Shown piece after piece: positions 35,114 to 43,662 of a stretch of DNA of 64,000 nt. The notes beneath the pieces were generated by a model. The model made no database searches, had not been told where the DNA came from, and saw only the letters and a program-made list of their open reading frames with translations. Numbering within the stretch: the first letter of the stretch is position 1; each line of letters begins with the position of its first letter. Source of the DNA: JALUZX01 sp964561605 (GTDB taxonomy: Bacteria; Planctomycetota; UBA1135; JALUZX01); NCBI GenBank assembly GCA_964561605.1, contig CAZLQD010000037.1:7268-71267 (forward strand). The letters run 5' to 3'. The position numbers and the translations under genes were made by a program.

Positions 35114-36610
35114 TCAGCCCAGAAGCCGCTTGCGCCAGAAGGCCAGCCTCTCCCGGGCCGTGCCCTCCGGCGAGAGGCCCCACCTCCTCATCCGCCTGCG
35201 GAACCTCCTGGCGGCAACCTTTTTCCAGTAGGCCCTCACCCGGGGATCCTCGGGGATCCTCCCCTGGTCGCCGGTCTCCTCGATCCACCGGTCCAAGCGC
35301 GCGCGGAGGCGGTTCAATACATCCCGATACTCCTTCTTCCCCGCCAGGTCGGCCGTCTCGAAGGGATCCTCCTCCAGGTCGTAGAGTTCCTCCTCCGGCT
35401 TCCGGGGGGCCATGAACCTCTCCTGGACGGGAGACAGCCTCCCTTCCCCGTGGAGGACCTCCATCTGGGCCAGGACGGGGTAGATGCTCTCCTTGTAGGC
35501 GTTGAACTGGGTGTAGGGACGGCCGGGCATGAAGTTCCGGATGTACTTCCAGCGGCCTTCGCGCACGCACCGGATCCGGTCCACCGTTTCGTCACACCTG
35601 TCCCGGGCGGCGAAGATGCAATCCCGTGTTGCCGCATTTTCTCCCAGGAAGACCACCCCCTGCATGTGGGAGGGAGGCTCGATCCCGGCAAGAGAGAGGG
35701 ACGTGGGGGCGAAGTCCAGGGCGCTCACAAGCGCATTCGAGACCACCCCGGCGGGAAGGCGGCCGGGCCACCGGACGATCAGGGGGATCCGGATCCCCCC
35801 CTCGTAGAGCCACTGCTTGGCCCGCACGTGGGGCCTCCCGTGATCGCCGAAATAGATGACGAGGGTCTCCTCCTCGAGCCCTTCCCTTTCGAGCCGCTCC
35901 AGGACCTTCCCGATCTCCCTGTCCAGGACCTGGATGGATTCCAGGTAGTCCGCCCAGTCCCGGCGGGCCAGGGGGGTATCGGGGTAGAAGGGAGGCACCT
36001 CCACCTCGTCCGGGTCTATGGGACGGTGGGGATCCCTCACGAAGGGCCTGTGGGTGAGCCTGAGGTTCAGGTGGGCGAAGAAAGGCTGACCGGGGTTTCG
36101 GCCGGACCAGTCGGTCCCGTCGAAGGGCCTTTCGACGTGGAAATTGAAGTCCCTCTTCCCCGTCCCCCGGACCCCCGGGGCGGCGGTCCTCACGTTGGCC
36201 GTGTAATAGCCGGCTTCCCGGAAGTATTCGGTGATCAGCTTCACCGGCGGGGGGAGGGTGTACCCGTCCCCCCTGTGGCTCCTGTGGTTGTGGGCCCCGA
36301 TGGAGGTCTGGTACATGCCGGTCATGAAGGCGGACCTGGAGGGCGAGCAGACCGGAGCCGTCGTGAAGGCCCGGGTGAAGCGGATTCCTTCCGAAGCGAG
36401 CCTGTCCAGGTTGGGGGTCTCCACGAGCCCCTGGCCGTAGCAGGCCAGATCGGGAGATGTGTCCTCCGAGGTGATCCAGAGGATGTTGGGCCTCTTTCCT
36501 CTCCCGGCGTCTCTCCTTCCTGGCCCGCCCGGAAGGGAACAGGAAGAAAGGGCGTAGCCGGCGGCCAGGCCCGCCCCGGCCTTGAGAAAACCGCGTCTCG
36601 TCGTGCCCAC
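35114..36610 (-). CDS. Tat-exported sulfatase, FGly type (third, distinct)
   Basis: A 498-residue type I sulfatase from a different subgroup than the tandem pair. N-terminus: Tat motif TTRRGFLKAGAG and possible lipobox (ALSSC). Cys88 in VCSPSRSAFMTG is the formylglycine position; NILWITSEDTSPDLACYG and YFGDHGRPH provide the metal and active-site residues. The 'ITSEDxSP' type is common in planctomycete sulfatases that act on polysaccharides. GTG 36610 was chosen: AGGAGG stands seven bases upstream and the Tat motif follows directly; the longer frame would add 34 unlikely residues. It is divergent to the maturase gene across about 150 bases. Confidence 0.93.
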   Translation of the reverse strand: MGTTRRGFLKAGAGLAAGYALSSCSLPGGPGRRDAGRGKRPNILWITSEDTSPDLACYGQGLVETPNLDRLASEGIRFTRAFTTAPVCSPSRSAFMTGMYQTSIGAHNHRSHRGDGYTLPPPVKLITEYFREAGYYTANVRTAAPGVRGTGKRDFNFHVERPFDGTDWSGRNPGQPFFAHLNLRLTHRPFVRDPHRPIDPDEVEVPPFYPDTPLARRDWADYLESIQVLDREIGKVLERLEREGLEEETLVIYFGDHGRPHVRAKQWLYEGGIRIPLIVRWPGRLPAGVVSNALVSALDFAPTSLSLAGIEPPSHMQGVVFLGENAATRDCIFAARDRCDETVDRIRCVREGRWKYIRNFMPGRPYTQFNAYKESIYPVLAQMEVLHGEGRLSPVQERFMAPRKPEEELYDLEEDPFETADLAGKKEYRDVLNRLRARLDRWIEETGDQGRIPEDPRVRAYWKKVAARRFRRRMRRWGLSPEGTARERLAFWRKRLLG

Positions 36611-36759
36611 GGAACACCTCCTCGTCCGGGGGGGAGGGGAGGAGTCTACCGCCGGGCCCCGCCCTTTCCCAGGAACCCCACCCGGGGCGAGTTGACACCC
36701 TGCAACCGGCACCCGTAGGGTGGCCCCGAAAGGGGAGGACGGACGGGGAGCACAGCAAG

Positions 36760-38019
36760 GTGGCGAAGAAGAAGAAAAAGAAGGAAGAAGAAGGACCTGC
36801 GCCCCTCTTCCTGCCCCCTTTCACGGTCATGACCAAGCCCGTCTGCGGGGTCTGCAACCTGGACTGCGGGTATTGCTACTACACCCCCAAGACGGAGCTC
36901 TACCCCGGGGTGAAGCGGTTCCAGATGACCCCGGAGGCCCTGGAGGAATTCCTCCGCCAGTACCTCCAGGCCCGGCCCAGGGAAGCGGTGATCAGCTGGC
37001 AGGGCGGCGAACCCCTCCTGGCGGGGCTGGACTTCTTCCGCCTCGCCCGGGACCTGGTGGAGAAATACCGCCTTCCCGGCCAGAGAGTGGAGTGGTCCAT
37101 CCAGACCAACGGCACCCTCCTGGACGAAGATTGGTGCTCCTTCTTCGCCGAGAACCGCTACCTCGTGGGGATCAGCATCGACGGCCCTCCGGAAGTGCAC
37201 GACCACTTCCGGAAGGACCACGCCGGGAACGGCTCCTTCGAAAAGGCCTGGAGAGGCCTGGAACTCCTGAGGAAGCACGGCGTGGACTTCAACGCCCTGG
37301 TGACGCTCAACAGCAACAACGTGAAGCTCGGCGCCGATCTCTACAGGTTCTTCGTGGAGAAGGGCGTGGAGTGGATCCAGTTCATTCCCATCCTGGAAAA
37401 GGACGAGAGCGGCCGTCCCCTGCCCTTCTCCTGCCCCCCCGTGGAGTTCGGGAAGTTCCTCTCCGAGGTCTTCGACACCTGGGTCCTGAACGACGTGGGC
37501 CGGGTGAGCGTGCGGATCTTCGAAAGCATCGTGAGCCTCCTCGTCCAGAGGGTCCCCACGGTCTGCGTCTATTCCCGCAGGTGCGCCAACGCATACGTTC
37601 TCGAGTGGAACGGCGACCTCTACGCCTGCGACCACTTCGTCGTTCCCGAATGGCGGCTTGGCAACGTCCTCGAGACCCCCTTGGTGGAACTGGTCACATC
37701 CCAAAAGGTGGAGGAATTCGCCCGGCTCAAGACGGAGCTTCCCGAACCCTGCGGGGAGTGTCCCTACCTTCCGATCTGCAACGGCGGGTGCCCCAAGCAC
37801 CATCTCCCGGGCGGGGAGGGGGGGAAGGTGAACTACTTCTGCGAGGGGTACAGGCTCTTCTTCGAGCACTCTCTCCCCTCCTTCCGCCGGATCGCCCGGG
37901 ACATCGCGGCGAGGAACGGGATCTTCTACGACGACCCCTGGGGGGAAGAGGTGGAAGATCCGGGCCTGGAATTCCTGGAGCCCCCCTCCCGGGAAGGGGG
38001 AGAAGAGCGGACCTCCTGA
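36760..38019 (+). CDS. anaerobic sulfatase-maturating enzyme (radical SAM)
   Basis: anSME oxidises the active-site Cys or Ser of sulfatases to formylglycine using S-adenosylmethionine and iron-sulfur clusters, without oxygen. The 419-residue protein has the radical-SAM motif C32-x3-C36-x2-C39 (VCNLDCGYCYY), 'WQGGEPLLAGL', 'QTNGTLL' and 'GISIDGPPEVHD', all diagnostic. The C-terminal SPASM-type region carries the auxiliary-cluster cysteines ('CANAYVLEWNGDLYACDHF', 'CGECPYLPICNGGCPKHH'). It starts at GTG 36760 and has an unusual run of six lysines followed by glutamates. Placement next to a sulfatase gene and 9 kb from two more fits its role in activating them. Confidence 0.95.
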   Translation: MAKKKKKKEEEGPAPLFLPPFTVMTKPVCGVCNLDCGYCYYTPKTELYPGVKRFQMTPEALEEFLRQYLQARPREAVISWQGGEPLLAGLDFFRLARDLVEKYRLPGQRVEWSIQTNGTLLDEDWCSFFAENRYLVGISIDGPPEVHDHFRKDHAGNGSFEKAWRGLELLRKHGVDFNALVTLNSNNVKLGADLYRFFVEKGVEWIQFIPILEKDESGRPLPFSCPPVEFGKFLSEVFDTWVLNDVGRVSVRIFESIVSLLVQRVPTVCVYSRRCANAYVLEWNGDLYACDHFVVPEWRLGNVLETPLVELVTSQKVEEFARLKTELPEPCGECPYLPICNGGCPKHHLPGGEGGKVNYFCEGYRLFFEHSLPSFRRIARDIAARNGIFYDDPWGEEVEDPGLEFLEPPSREGGEERTS

Positions 38020-38034
38020 TCCCGGGGATCGAGG

Positions 38035-38056
38035 GTCCCTTTCCCCCGGAAGGGAC
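38035..38056 (+). terminator. short hairpin after the anSME gene
   Basis: GTCCCTT (38035-38041) pairs with AAGGGAC (38050-38056) around an 8-nt loop, 16 bases after the anSME stop. There is no T-run, so it is only a candidate terminator or mRNA-stabilising hairpin. Confidence 0.3.
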
Positions 38057-38158
38057 GGGTAGGGTCAAGGCCCGCCCGGGAAAGGCCGAACAAGGAAGGG
38101 AAGAAGTCGGTAAAAAGACAAGTTCGTCCCCCTTTTCCTGTTGCATGGAGTATGCGCC

Positions 38159-39256
38159 ATGTTCCCCCCGAGCAGACTCCTGGCGGTATTGCTCTTTCCC
38201 GCCTGCCTGGCCGCCCAAAGCCGGCTGGTGATTCCTTCGGGCCTGGCTTCCAGGGAGGGAAACTCCTCGGCCTGGGTCCCGGCCAAGTACGCTCCCTCGA
38301 GGGTTCAATTCCTCTACAGCGCCAAGGCCATGGGCGGCTCCCCCCTTCGGATCCAGTCGCTCAGCCTGAGGAGGGACGGCCTGCGACGAGAACTCTTTCT
38401 CCTCCACAAGTGGGACCTGGAGATCTTCATGAGCAACCTTCCCGGGGATCCCGTGGCGGGCTACAGCCGGCTGTGGGCGGGAAACAGGGGGAAGGACTAC
38501 ACCTGCGTGATGAAGAAGACCAGCATCACCTTCCCCGCATCCCCTCCCCCATCCAAGGCCCCGGCCCCCTTCTCCATCACCATGGCCCTGGACAAACCCT
38601 TCCCCTACTCGGGAAAGGCCTTCCTCCTCGAGTTCGCCGCCCACGCAGGGACCTTTTCGGCGGCCGTCTGGTACGCCGACGCCGAGACCGCCTCTGGATG
38701 GGTGGGCGCCCCTTCGGGGGGGGCGAGAAGTTATTCCGGAACAGGGTGTCCCCGGGATTTCTTCAACTACGGAACCTATCCCTATATCGGATACGTATGG
38801 CGGCACTACGGGTTCAGCCGGGCTGACAGGAAGGACCTTCCCGCCCTGGACATCCTGGGCACCAGTTCCACCCACCTGGGAGGGATCCCCCTCCCCCTGG
38901 ACCTGGCCCCCCTGGGAGCGAAGGGGTGCCGCCTCTACACCGATCCCGCCCTGGTCTTCCCTTCCAGGACCGACGCCTCCAGCCGGGAGGGGAGGGTCGA
39001 GTTCGACCTGGGGGTCATTCCCAACGACCCGGCCCTGGTGGGTGCGGTCTACTTCGAGCAACAAGTGGTCCTGGATCCTGCCTTCAACAGCCTGGGAGTC
39101 CGCATGAGCCGCCTGGCCCGGTGCACCGTGGGAGGCCCCTTCCAGGGCAAGTGCGACTTCTTCGAGTTCTTCGACTTCGGGGTCCATTTCGACCTGAAAC
39201 AGCCCTTCGCCCGGTACTACGCTCCAAAAGGGATCGTCGTGGAACTGGGGCTCTGA
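38159..39256 (+). CDS. secreted protein: N-terminal 'RRDG' domain plus LPLDL module
   Basis: A 365-residue protein with signal peptide (LLAVLLFPACLAAQ). Right after cleavage starts a domain (about residues 20-135) opening 'VIPSGLASREGN', with 'LRRDGLRRE' in the middle and 'FPASPPP' at the end. The same pattern occurs at the C-terminus of the C25 protease at 61737 and in the protein at 43663-44748. A later module (about 245-350) has 'IPLPLDLAPLGAKGCRLY' and 'IPNDPALVGA'. No enzyme motif is visible; a surface or matrix role is a guess. ATG 38159 has GGAG upstream and gives the proper signal peptide; TTG 38141 is less likely. Confidence 0.78.
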   Translation: MFPPSRLLAVLLFPACLAAQSRLVIPSGLASREGNSSAWVPAKYAPSRVQFLYSAKAMGGSPLRIQSLSLRRDGLRRELFLLHKWDLEIFMSNLPGDPVAGYSRLWAGNRGKDYTCVMKKTSITFPASPPPSKAPAPFSITMALDKPFPYSGKAFLLEFAAHAGTFSAAVWYADAETASGWVGAPSGGARSYSGTGCPRDFFNYGTYPYIGYVWRHYGFSRADRKDLPALDILGTSSTHLGGIPLPLDLAPLGAKGCRLYTDPALVFPSRTDASSREGRVEFDLGVIPNDPALVGAVYFEQQVVLDPAFNSLGVRMSRLARCTVGGPFQGKCDFFEFFDFGVHFDLKQPFARYYAPKGIVVELGL

Positions 39257-39383
39257 CCCGCACCGGGGCGCCCCCGGGGAGGATTCCGGGCCTTCTCCCT
39301 CCCGCCCGGCCTCCCCCGATGGACAAGGTCCGCCCCCTGGGGCACACTTCTGTGAAGTACCCCATCCCCAGGGAGCCAGACCT

Positions 39384-41516
39384 ATGTTCCTCCCCAAGAG
39401 ACTCTTCACACTCCCGGCGATCCTCTTCCCCCTGCTTTGGGGGTGCTACTCCGGAGGAGGTTCGGGACCGACCCGGCTCGTCGGCGGGAGCGACACCTGC
39501 AACGCCGCCATGAACCTGGACGCGGCGGCCCAGCTCTACCGCACGGGAAGCGGCTTCGTGGGACACGCCGGCTACCAGGACTTCACCTCCCCGGCGGCCT
39601 TCGAGGCGGAGGAGACCGCCCTCTACCAGGCCGACACCCTGACCCTCTCCTCGGGGCTCGGGATCCACCTCCTCTACGGCCCCAACTTCGCCGAGGCCGC
39701 CTCCGCCCCGGGAGCGCCGAAGGACCGGAACGGGAACGGCACCAACCTGGACGAGGTCTTCCAGGACTGGATGGAGAAGATGGCCCGCGCCGCAGGAGCG
39801 GTTCCCTTGAAAGGCACCTGGCCCACCCTGGCGGAATACACAAAGGGTAATCCGGCCTACGCCGGGGAGGTGGACCTCCTGAACAGGGACGTGGACCTCT
39901 CCTCTCTCCGCTGGGACCGGGGGAAGATGGACAAGACCCTCTCCTCCCTGGTTCTCGGAAGGGCCCTCTACCTCCAGGTCCTCACGGCCGAGGGGCGCCT
40001 TTCCCGCCTCCAGGACCAGGGCAGGCGGCACGGCCTGGTCCCCTCGGAGGCCCTAAGGGGGCTCATCGCCCTCCAGGCCGCCTGGGACAAGGCCCGCTTC
40101 CTCCTGGAGAAGCTCTGCTTCGACGGGAAGAGACTCGGCCCCGTGGACCCCGACTCCTACGACCCGGCCAAGGGCCTGGTCTACATCCCCGACCGGATCC
40201 GGGTGGAAGAAGCACCTTCCCCCCCGCCGGGACTCCCCCCCGCCCCGGAAAGCCTGAGGGTCACCGACGGGTCCACCAGCCTGCCGGCCCAGGCCGAACT
40301 CCTCCGGGGGGCCCTTGAACTCTACTGGATCTCTTCACCCGTAAATCCCATGGAGGCCTACCGGGCCCTGTTCGACGGGTCCCCCTTTCCGGCGGCCCGG
40401 GAGAAGCATTCCCCCCATAGGACGGCCGCCGGCCTGGTCCGCTTCCTCGTGGCCGACCTGAAGGCCATGCACTTCCGCCCCTCCGCCGGGACCTTCGTGG
40501 ACATCAACCTGGGCGGAAGACCCGGCACCACCCTGACCACCGCCTCGGCCGCCGCCGTCCTCAGGGCCCTGGCGGAATACCAGGACGTAACGGGTGGGGA
40601 CAAGGCCGTGAAGGACATGATTGCGTCCCAGGGAAAATTTCTCCTGGCCCATCTCCTGGATCCCGGCTCCGGCCTCGCCTTCGACGGTTTCGACCTGGAA
40701 AAGGGCCCTGTCGGGGGGACGGACCGCCTGGTTTCCCAACTCGCCATGATCGAGGCCCTCCTCTCCTGCTACCGCGCCCTGGAGGACCCGATCTACCTGG
40801 CCAGGGCCCTGGACCTCTCCACCAGGATGGAGAAGAAGTTCTGGGTCCCCGCCTTGAAACTCCTCAAGACCCGGGCCGACTCCAATCTCATCACCTGGAC
40901 CCCCTCGGTCACGGCCTGGCTGGCCTCCGGGCTCCGGGCCCTGAGGGTGAGCGGTCTCTACCCGGGGGCCTCGGACCTCTTCTCCCAGGTCCTCCTTCAG
41001 GCCGAGTCCACCTTCCACCTCCTCGTCTCCGAGGACGAACGGACGGGGGAGACCGTTGGGGACGGGAACCCCGACACGGACGGAGACGGAATCCCCGAAA
41101 CCCTGGCGGCAGGCGGTCCCTTCGGAATCGCGCCGGTCCTCGCGGAAAGGCGGGAACTCCTCTTCACCACCATCCCGCCCAAGGGAGGCGGAAAGAAGCC
41201 CACAGCCACGGTCACCGTGACCTGGTCCATGGACGTGCACCCGATCTTCATCAACAACTGCCATTGCCACCTGAACGGATCCAAGAGCGGGGGACTGGAC
41301 CTCTCCAGCTACGAAAGCATGATGCGCGGCGGCGGCGACCAGGCCCGCTTCCCCATCGTCGTGCCGTACAACGCTTCCCAGAGCCTGCTCTACCTGAAGC
41401 TCAGCCTGGACACCCCACCCATCGGCTCCCGCATGCCCTACTTCCAGGATCCCCTCAAGCCGCCCCAGCTCAAGAAGGTCCGGGACTGGATCAACCAGGG
41501 CGCCAAGGAGAACTGA
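39384..41516 (+). CDS. lipoprotein with helical domain and degenerate cytochrome c-like C-terminus
   Basis: A 710-residue protein with lipoprotein signal (PLLWGCYSG). Residues about 40-560 are mainly helical with no family I can name; two Asp-rich loops (DRNGNGTNLDE and DGNPDTDGDGIPE) look like calcium sites. Residues about 615-710 match the c-type-cytochrome-like domain that planctomycetes attach to secreted proteins: 'DVHPIFINNC...', 'GGLDLSSYESMMRGG', 'VVPYNASQSLLYLKL', 'GSRMP', 'VRDWINQGAKEN'. The heme site reads C626-H-C628-H629, i.e. CxCH with one residue fewer than CxxCH, so covalent heme attachment is doubtful. ATG 39384 lies after a short stretch rich in G+C. Confidence 0.78.
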   Translation: MFLPKRLFTLPAILFPLLWGCYSGGGSGPTRLVGGSDTCNAAMNLDAAAQLYRTGSGFVGHAGYQDFTSPAAFEAEETALYQADTLTLSSGLGIHLLYGPNFAEAASAPGAPKDRNGNGTNLDEVFQDWMEKMARAAGAVPLKGTWPTLAEYTKGNPAYAGEVDLLNRDVDLSSLRWDRGKMDKTLSSLVLGRALYLQVLTAEGRLSRLQDQGRRHGLVPSEALRGLIALQAAWDKARFLLEKLCFDGKRLGPVDPDSYDPAKGLVYIPDRIRVEEAPSPPPGLPPAPESLRVTDGSTSLPAQAELLRGALELYWISSPVNPMEAYRALFDGSPFPAAREKHSPHRTAAGLVRFLVADLKAMHFRPSAGTFVDINLGGRPGTTLTTASAAAVLRALAEYQDVTGGDKAVKDMIASQGKFLLAHLLDPGSGLAFDGFDLEKGPVGGTDRLVSQLAMIEALLSCYRALEDPIYLARALDLSTRMEKKFWVPALKLLKTRADSNLITWTPSVTAWLASGLRALRVSGLYPGASDLFSQVLLQAESTFHLLVSEDERTGETVGDGNPDTDGDGIPETLAAGGPFGIAPVLAERRELLFTTIPPKGGGKKPTATVTVTWSMDVHPIFINNCHCHLNGSKSGGLDLSSYESMMRGGGDQARFPIVVPYNASQSLLYLKLSLDTPPIGSRMPYFQDPLKPPQLKKVRDWINQGAKEN

Positions 41517-41777
41517 CTCCCCTCCCGGACGCCGGGGATATATCTGCATTTTCGCAATACCAGGATCCCGGCGGGCTTCCTGCCAGGGCCGCCCCCGAGG
41601 GTCCCTCTTCCGTCGGCCCGGGGATCCAGGAGAGAGATCCTCATGTCCAAAGAGCCGGCCCGGAGAGGCTTCTCGAAACGGCCGGAACGGCCGTCCCGGA
41701 CCCCGGTCTTGAGGGGAAGGTCGGGAAAGATCCATAATCCCCCCTCCCGCCCGGAAGGGCGGAAGGAGGTCCGGCCC

Positions 41778-42446
41778 ATGGCGCAAAACGAAGAAAGAGG
41801 GGCCGGGAGAAGTCCCGGCGGAGCCCTGATCGTCGTGGATCTCCAGCTGGATTTCCTCCCCGGCGGTGCTCTTCCCGTGCCCCAAGGGGACCGGGTGGCC
41901 GCCCCCATCGCCGCCCTGGTCCTGGAAGGCCCTTTCTCCCTGGTCGTGGCAACCCAGGACTGGCATCCGCCGGGCCACATCTCCTTCGCCTCCAGCCATC
42001 CCGGAAGGGAGCCTTTCGACACGATCCTCCTCCATGGATCCCCCCAGGTCCTCTGGCCCGACCATTGCGTCCAGGGAACTCCCGGCGCCGCACTCCACCC
42101 GGAACTCCCCCTGGAGCCCTTGACCCTCATCCTCCGGAAGGGGATGGATCCCCTGGTGGACTCGTACAGCGCCTTTCGGAGCGCCCCCGGCCCGGGAGGC
42201 CGGCGGACCCCGACGGGCCTGGCGGGCTTCCTGGAGGAGAGGGGCGTGAAAGAGATCTATCTTTGCGGCCTGGCCCGGGACTACTGCGTCAAGTGGACCG
42301 CCCTGGACGGCGCCGCCGCGGGATTCGAGACCTTCTTCCTGTGGGACTTGACCATGCCCGTGGAGGAGGCTTCGGACCCTTCTGTTCGAGCGGAACTGGA
42401 AGAAGCCGGGGTGAAGATCCTGGACTCCACCTCCCTCCTCCCCTGA
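41778..42446 (+). CDS. pncA: nicotinamidase
   Basis: PncA hydrolyses nicotinamide to nicotinate and ammonia in NAD salvage. The 222-residue protein has the isochorismatase-type triad: Asp21 (VVDLQLDF), Lys121 (LRKGMDP) and Cys170 (GLARDYCVK), plus metal residues in TQDWHPPGHISF (Asp61, His63, His67). It ends with 'EEAGVKILDS'. ATG 41778 is preceded by AGGAGGT at ideal distance. An in-frame ATG at 41643 also has a purine-rich leader, but the extra 45 residues are basic and unlike any PncA. The next gene, 16 bases on, uses the product nicotinate. Confidence 0.93.
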   Translation: MAQNEERGAGRSPGGALIVVDLQLDFLPGGALPVPQGDRVAAPIAALVLEGPFSLVVATQDWHPPGHISFASSHPGREPFDTILLHGSPQVLWPDHCVQGTPGAALHPELPLEPLTLILRKGMDPLVDSYSAFRSAPGPGGRRTPTGLAGFLEERGVKEIYLCGLARDYCVKWTALDGAAAGFETFFLWDLTMPVEEASDPSVRAELEEAGVKILDSTSLLP

Positions 42447-42462
42447 AGAAGGAAAGACTCCC

Positions 42463-43659
42463 ATGAGAAGGTTCCACGTGGCGACGGAAGAGGAGATCCG
42501 GGCCGGGCGTGTGACGGACGCCTATTTCCTCAACGCGGAAAAGGTGCTGGCGGAAGCCGGGGCGGACAAGGAGGTCGCCGCCGAGGTCTCGGTGAAACGC
42601 CTTCCCGCCGGCTGGTCCTGGGCGGTGCTCTGCGGGATCGAGGAGGTCGCCAGGCTTCTGGAAGGCCTGGAGGGAATCGAGGTGGACGCCCTCCCCGAAG
42701 GCTCTCTCTTCCACGCCGGCGAGCCCGTCCTCGCGATCCGGGGTCGATACACCAGTTTCTGTATACATGAAACAGCCCTCCTGGGGCTCCTCTGCCAGGC
42801 CTCGGGGATCGCCACTGCCGCCGCCCGGTGCAGGATCGCCGCCGGAGAGAAGCTCCTCCTGAGCTTCGGCGCCCGCCGCCAGCACCCGGCCGTCGCCCCC
42901 ATGGTGGAGAGGGCCGCATGGATCGGGGGGACCGACACGGTCTCCTCGGTGCTCGGAGCGGAACTCCTGGGAATTCCCGCCCGGGGCACCATGCCCCACT
43001 CCATGATCCTCGTCATGGGGGACACCGTGGAAGCGGCGGAGGCCTTCGACAGGATCGTGGACCCCGAGACGCCCCGTCTCGTCCTGATCGACACCTTCCA
43101 GGACGAAAAGTTCGAAGCCCTTCGAGTCGCCCGGGCCCTGGGAGACAGGCTCTCCGCCCTTCGCCTGGACACCCCTCCCAGCCGCCGGGGAGACCTGAAG
43201 GCCCTTGCCGAAGAGATCCGCTGGGAATTGGACCGGCGGGGCTTCGAGAAGGTGAAGATCCTCGTGAGCGGCGGAATCGGAGAGAAGGAGATCCTCGAAC
43301 TGAAGGACACGGTGGACGGATTCGGTGTAGGCTCCTTCATCTCCCGGGCGCCCCACGTGGACTTCGCCCTGGACATCGTGGAAGTGGAGGGAACCCCCCT
43401 GGCCAAGCGGGGGAAGAAATCGGGGAGGAAGGACCTCCTCCAGTGTCCAGCCTGTACAAGGAGGGAGGTCCTCCCCGTCGGGACACCCTGGACCTGCCCC
43501 GATTGCGGAAACCCGGGAATATCCCTCCTGGAGCCCCTCCTCCGGAACGGGAGAATCACCGCTTCCCTTCCCCCGCCCCGGCGGATCAAAGAGCGCGCCC
43601 GCAAAGCGCTCGAAAATCGAAATCGTGCCGGGAGAAAAAATGCAGGATCCTCCCCCTGA
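42463..43659 (+). CDS. nicotinate phosphoribosyltransferase, short (archaeal-type) with zinc ribbon
   Basis: Converts nicotinate and PRPP to nicotinate mononucleotide, the second step after PncA. The 398-residue protein has the family layout: 'VTDAYFLNAEKVL' near the start, 'LLSFGARRQHPAVAPMVERAA' and 'GTMPHSMILVMGD' in the barrel, and 'LVSGGIGEKEI' with 'DGFGVGSFIS' binding phosphate. A C-terminal zinc ribbon (CPAC ... CPDC) is typical of the short form found in archaea and some bacteria. The very end is basic. It ends only three bases from a convergent gene, with no room for a separate terminator. Confidence 0.92.
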   Translation: MRRFHVATEEEIRAGRVTDAYFLNAEKVLAEAGADKEVAAEVSVKRLPAGWSWAVLCGIEEVARLLEGLEGIEVDALPEGSLFHAGEPVLAIRGRYTSFCIHETALLGLLCQASGIATAAARCRIAAGEKLLLSFGARRQHPAVAPMVERAAWIGGTDTVSSVLGAELLGIPARGTMPHSMILVMGDTVEAAEAFDRIVDPETPRLVLIDTFQDEKFEALRVARALGDRLSALRLDTPPSRRGDLKALAEEIRWELDRRGFEKVKILVSGGIGEKEILELKDTVDGFGVGSFISRAPHVDFALDIVEVEGTPLAKRGKKSGRKDLLQCPACTRREVLPVGTPWTCPDCGNPGISLLEPLLRNGRITASLPPPRRIKERARKALENRNRAGRKNAGSSP

Positions 43660-43662
43660 CGC

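Noticed and set aside
41643..41777. Upstream start for pncA with a purine-rich leader
   Set aside because: It would add 45 basic residues absent from nicotinamidases, and ATG 41778 has an ideal AGGAGGT.
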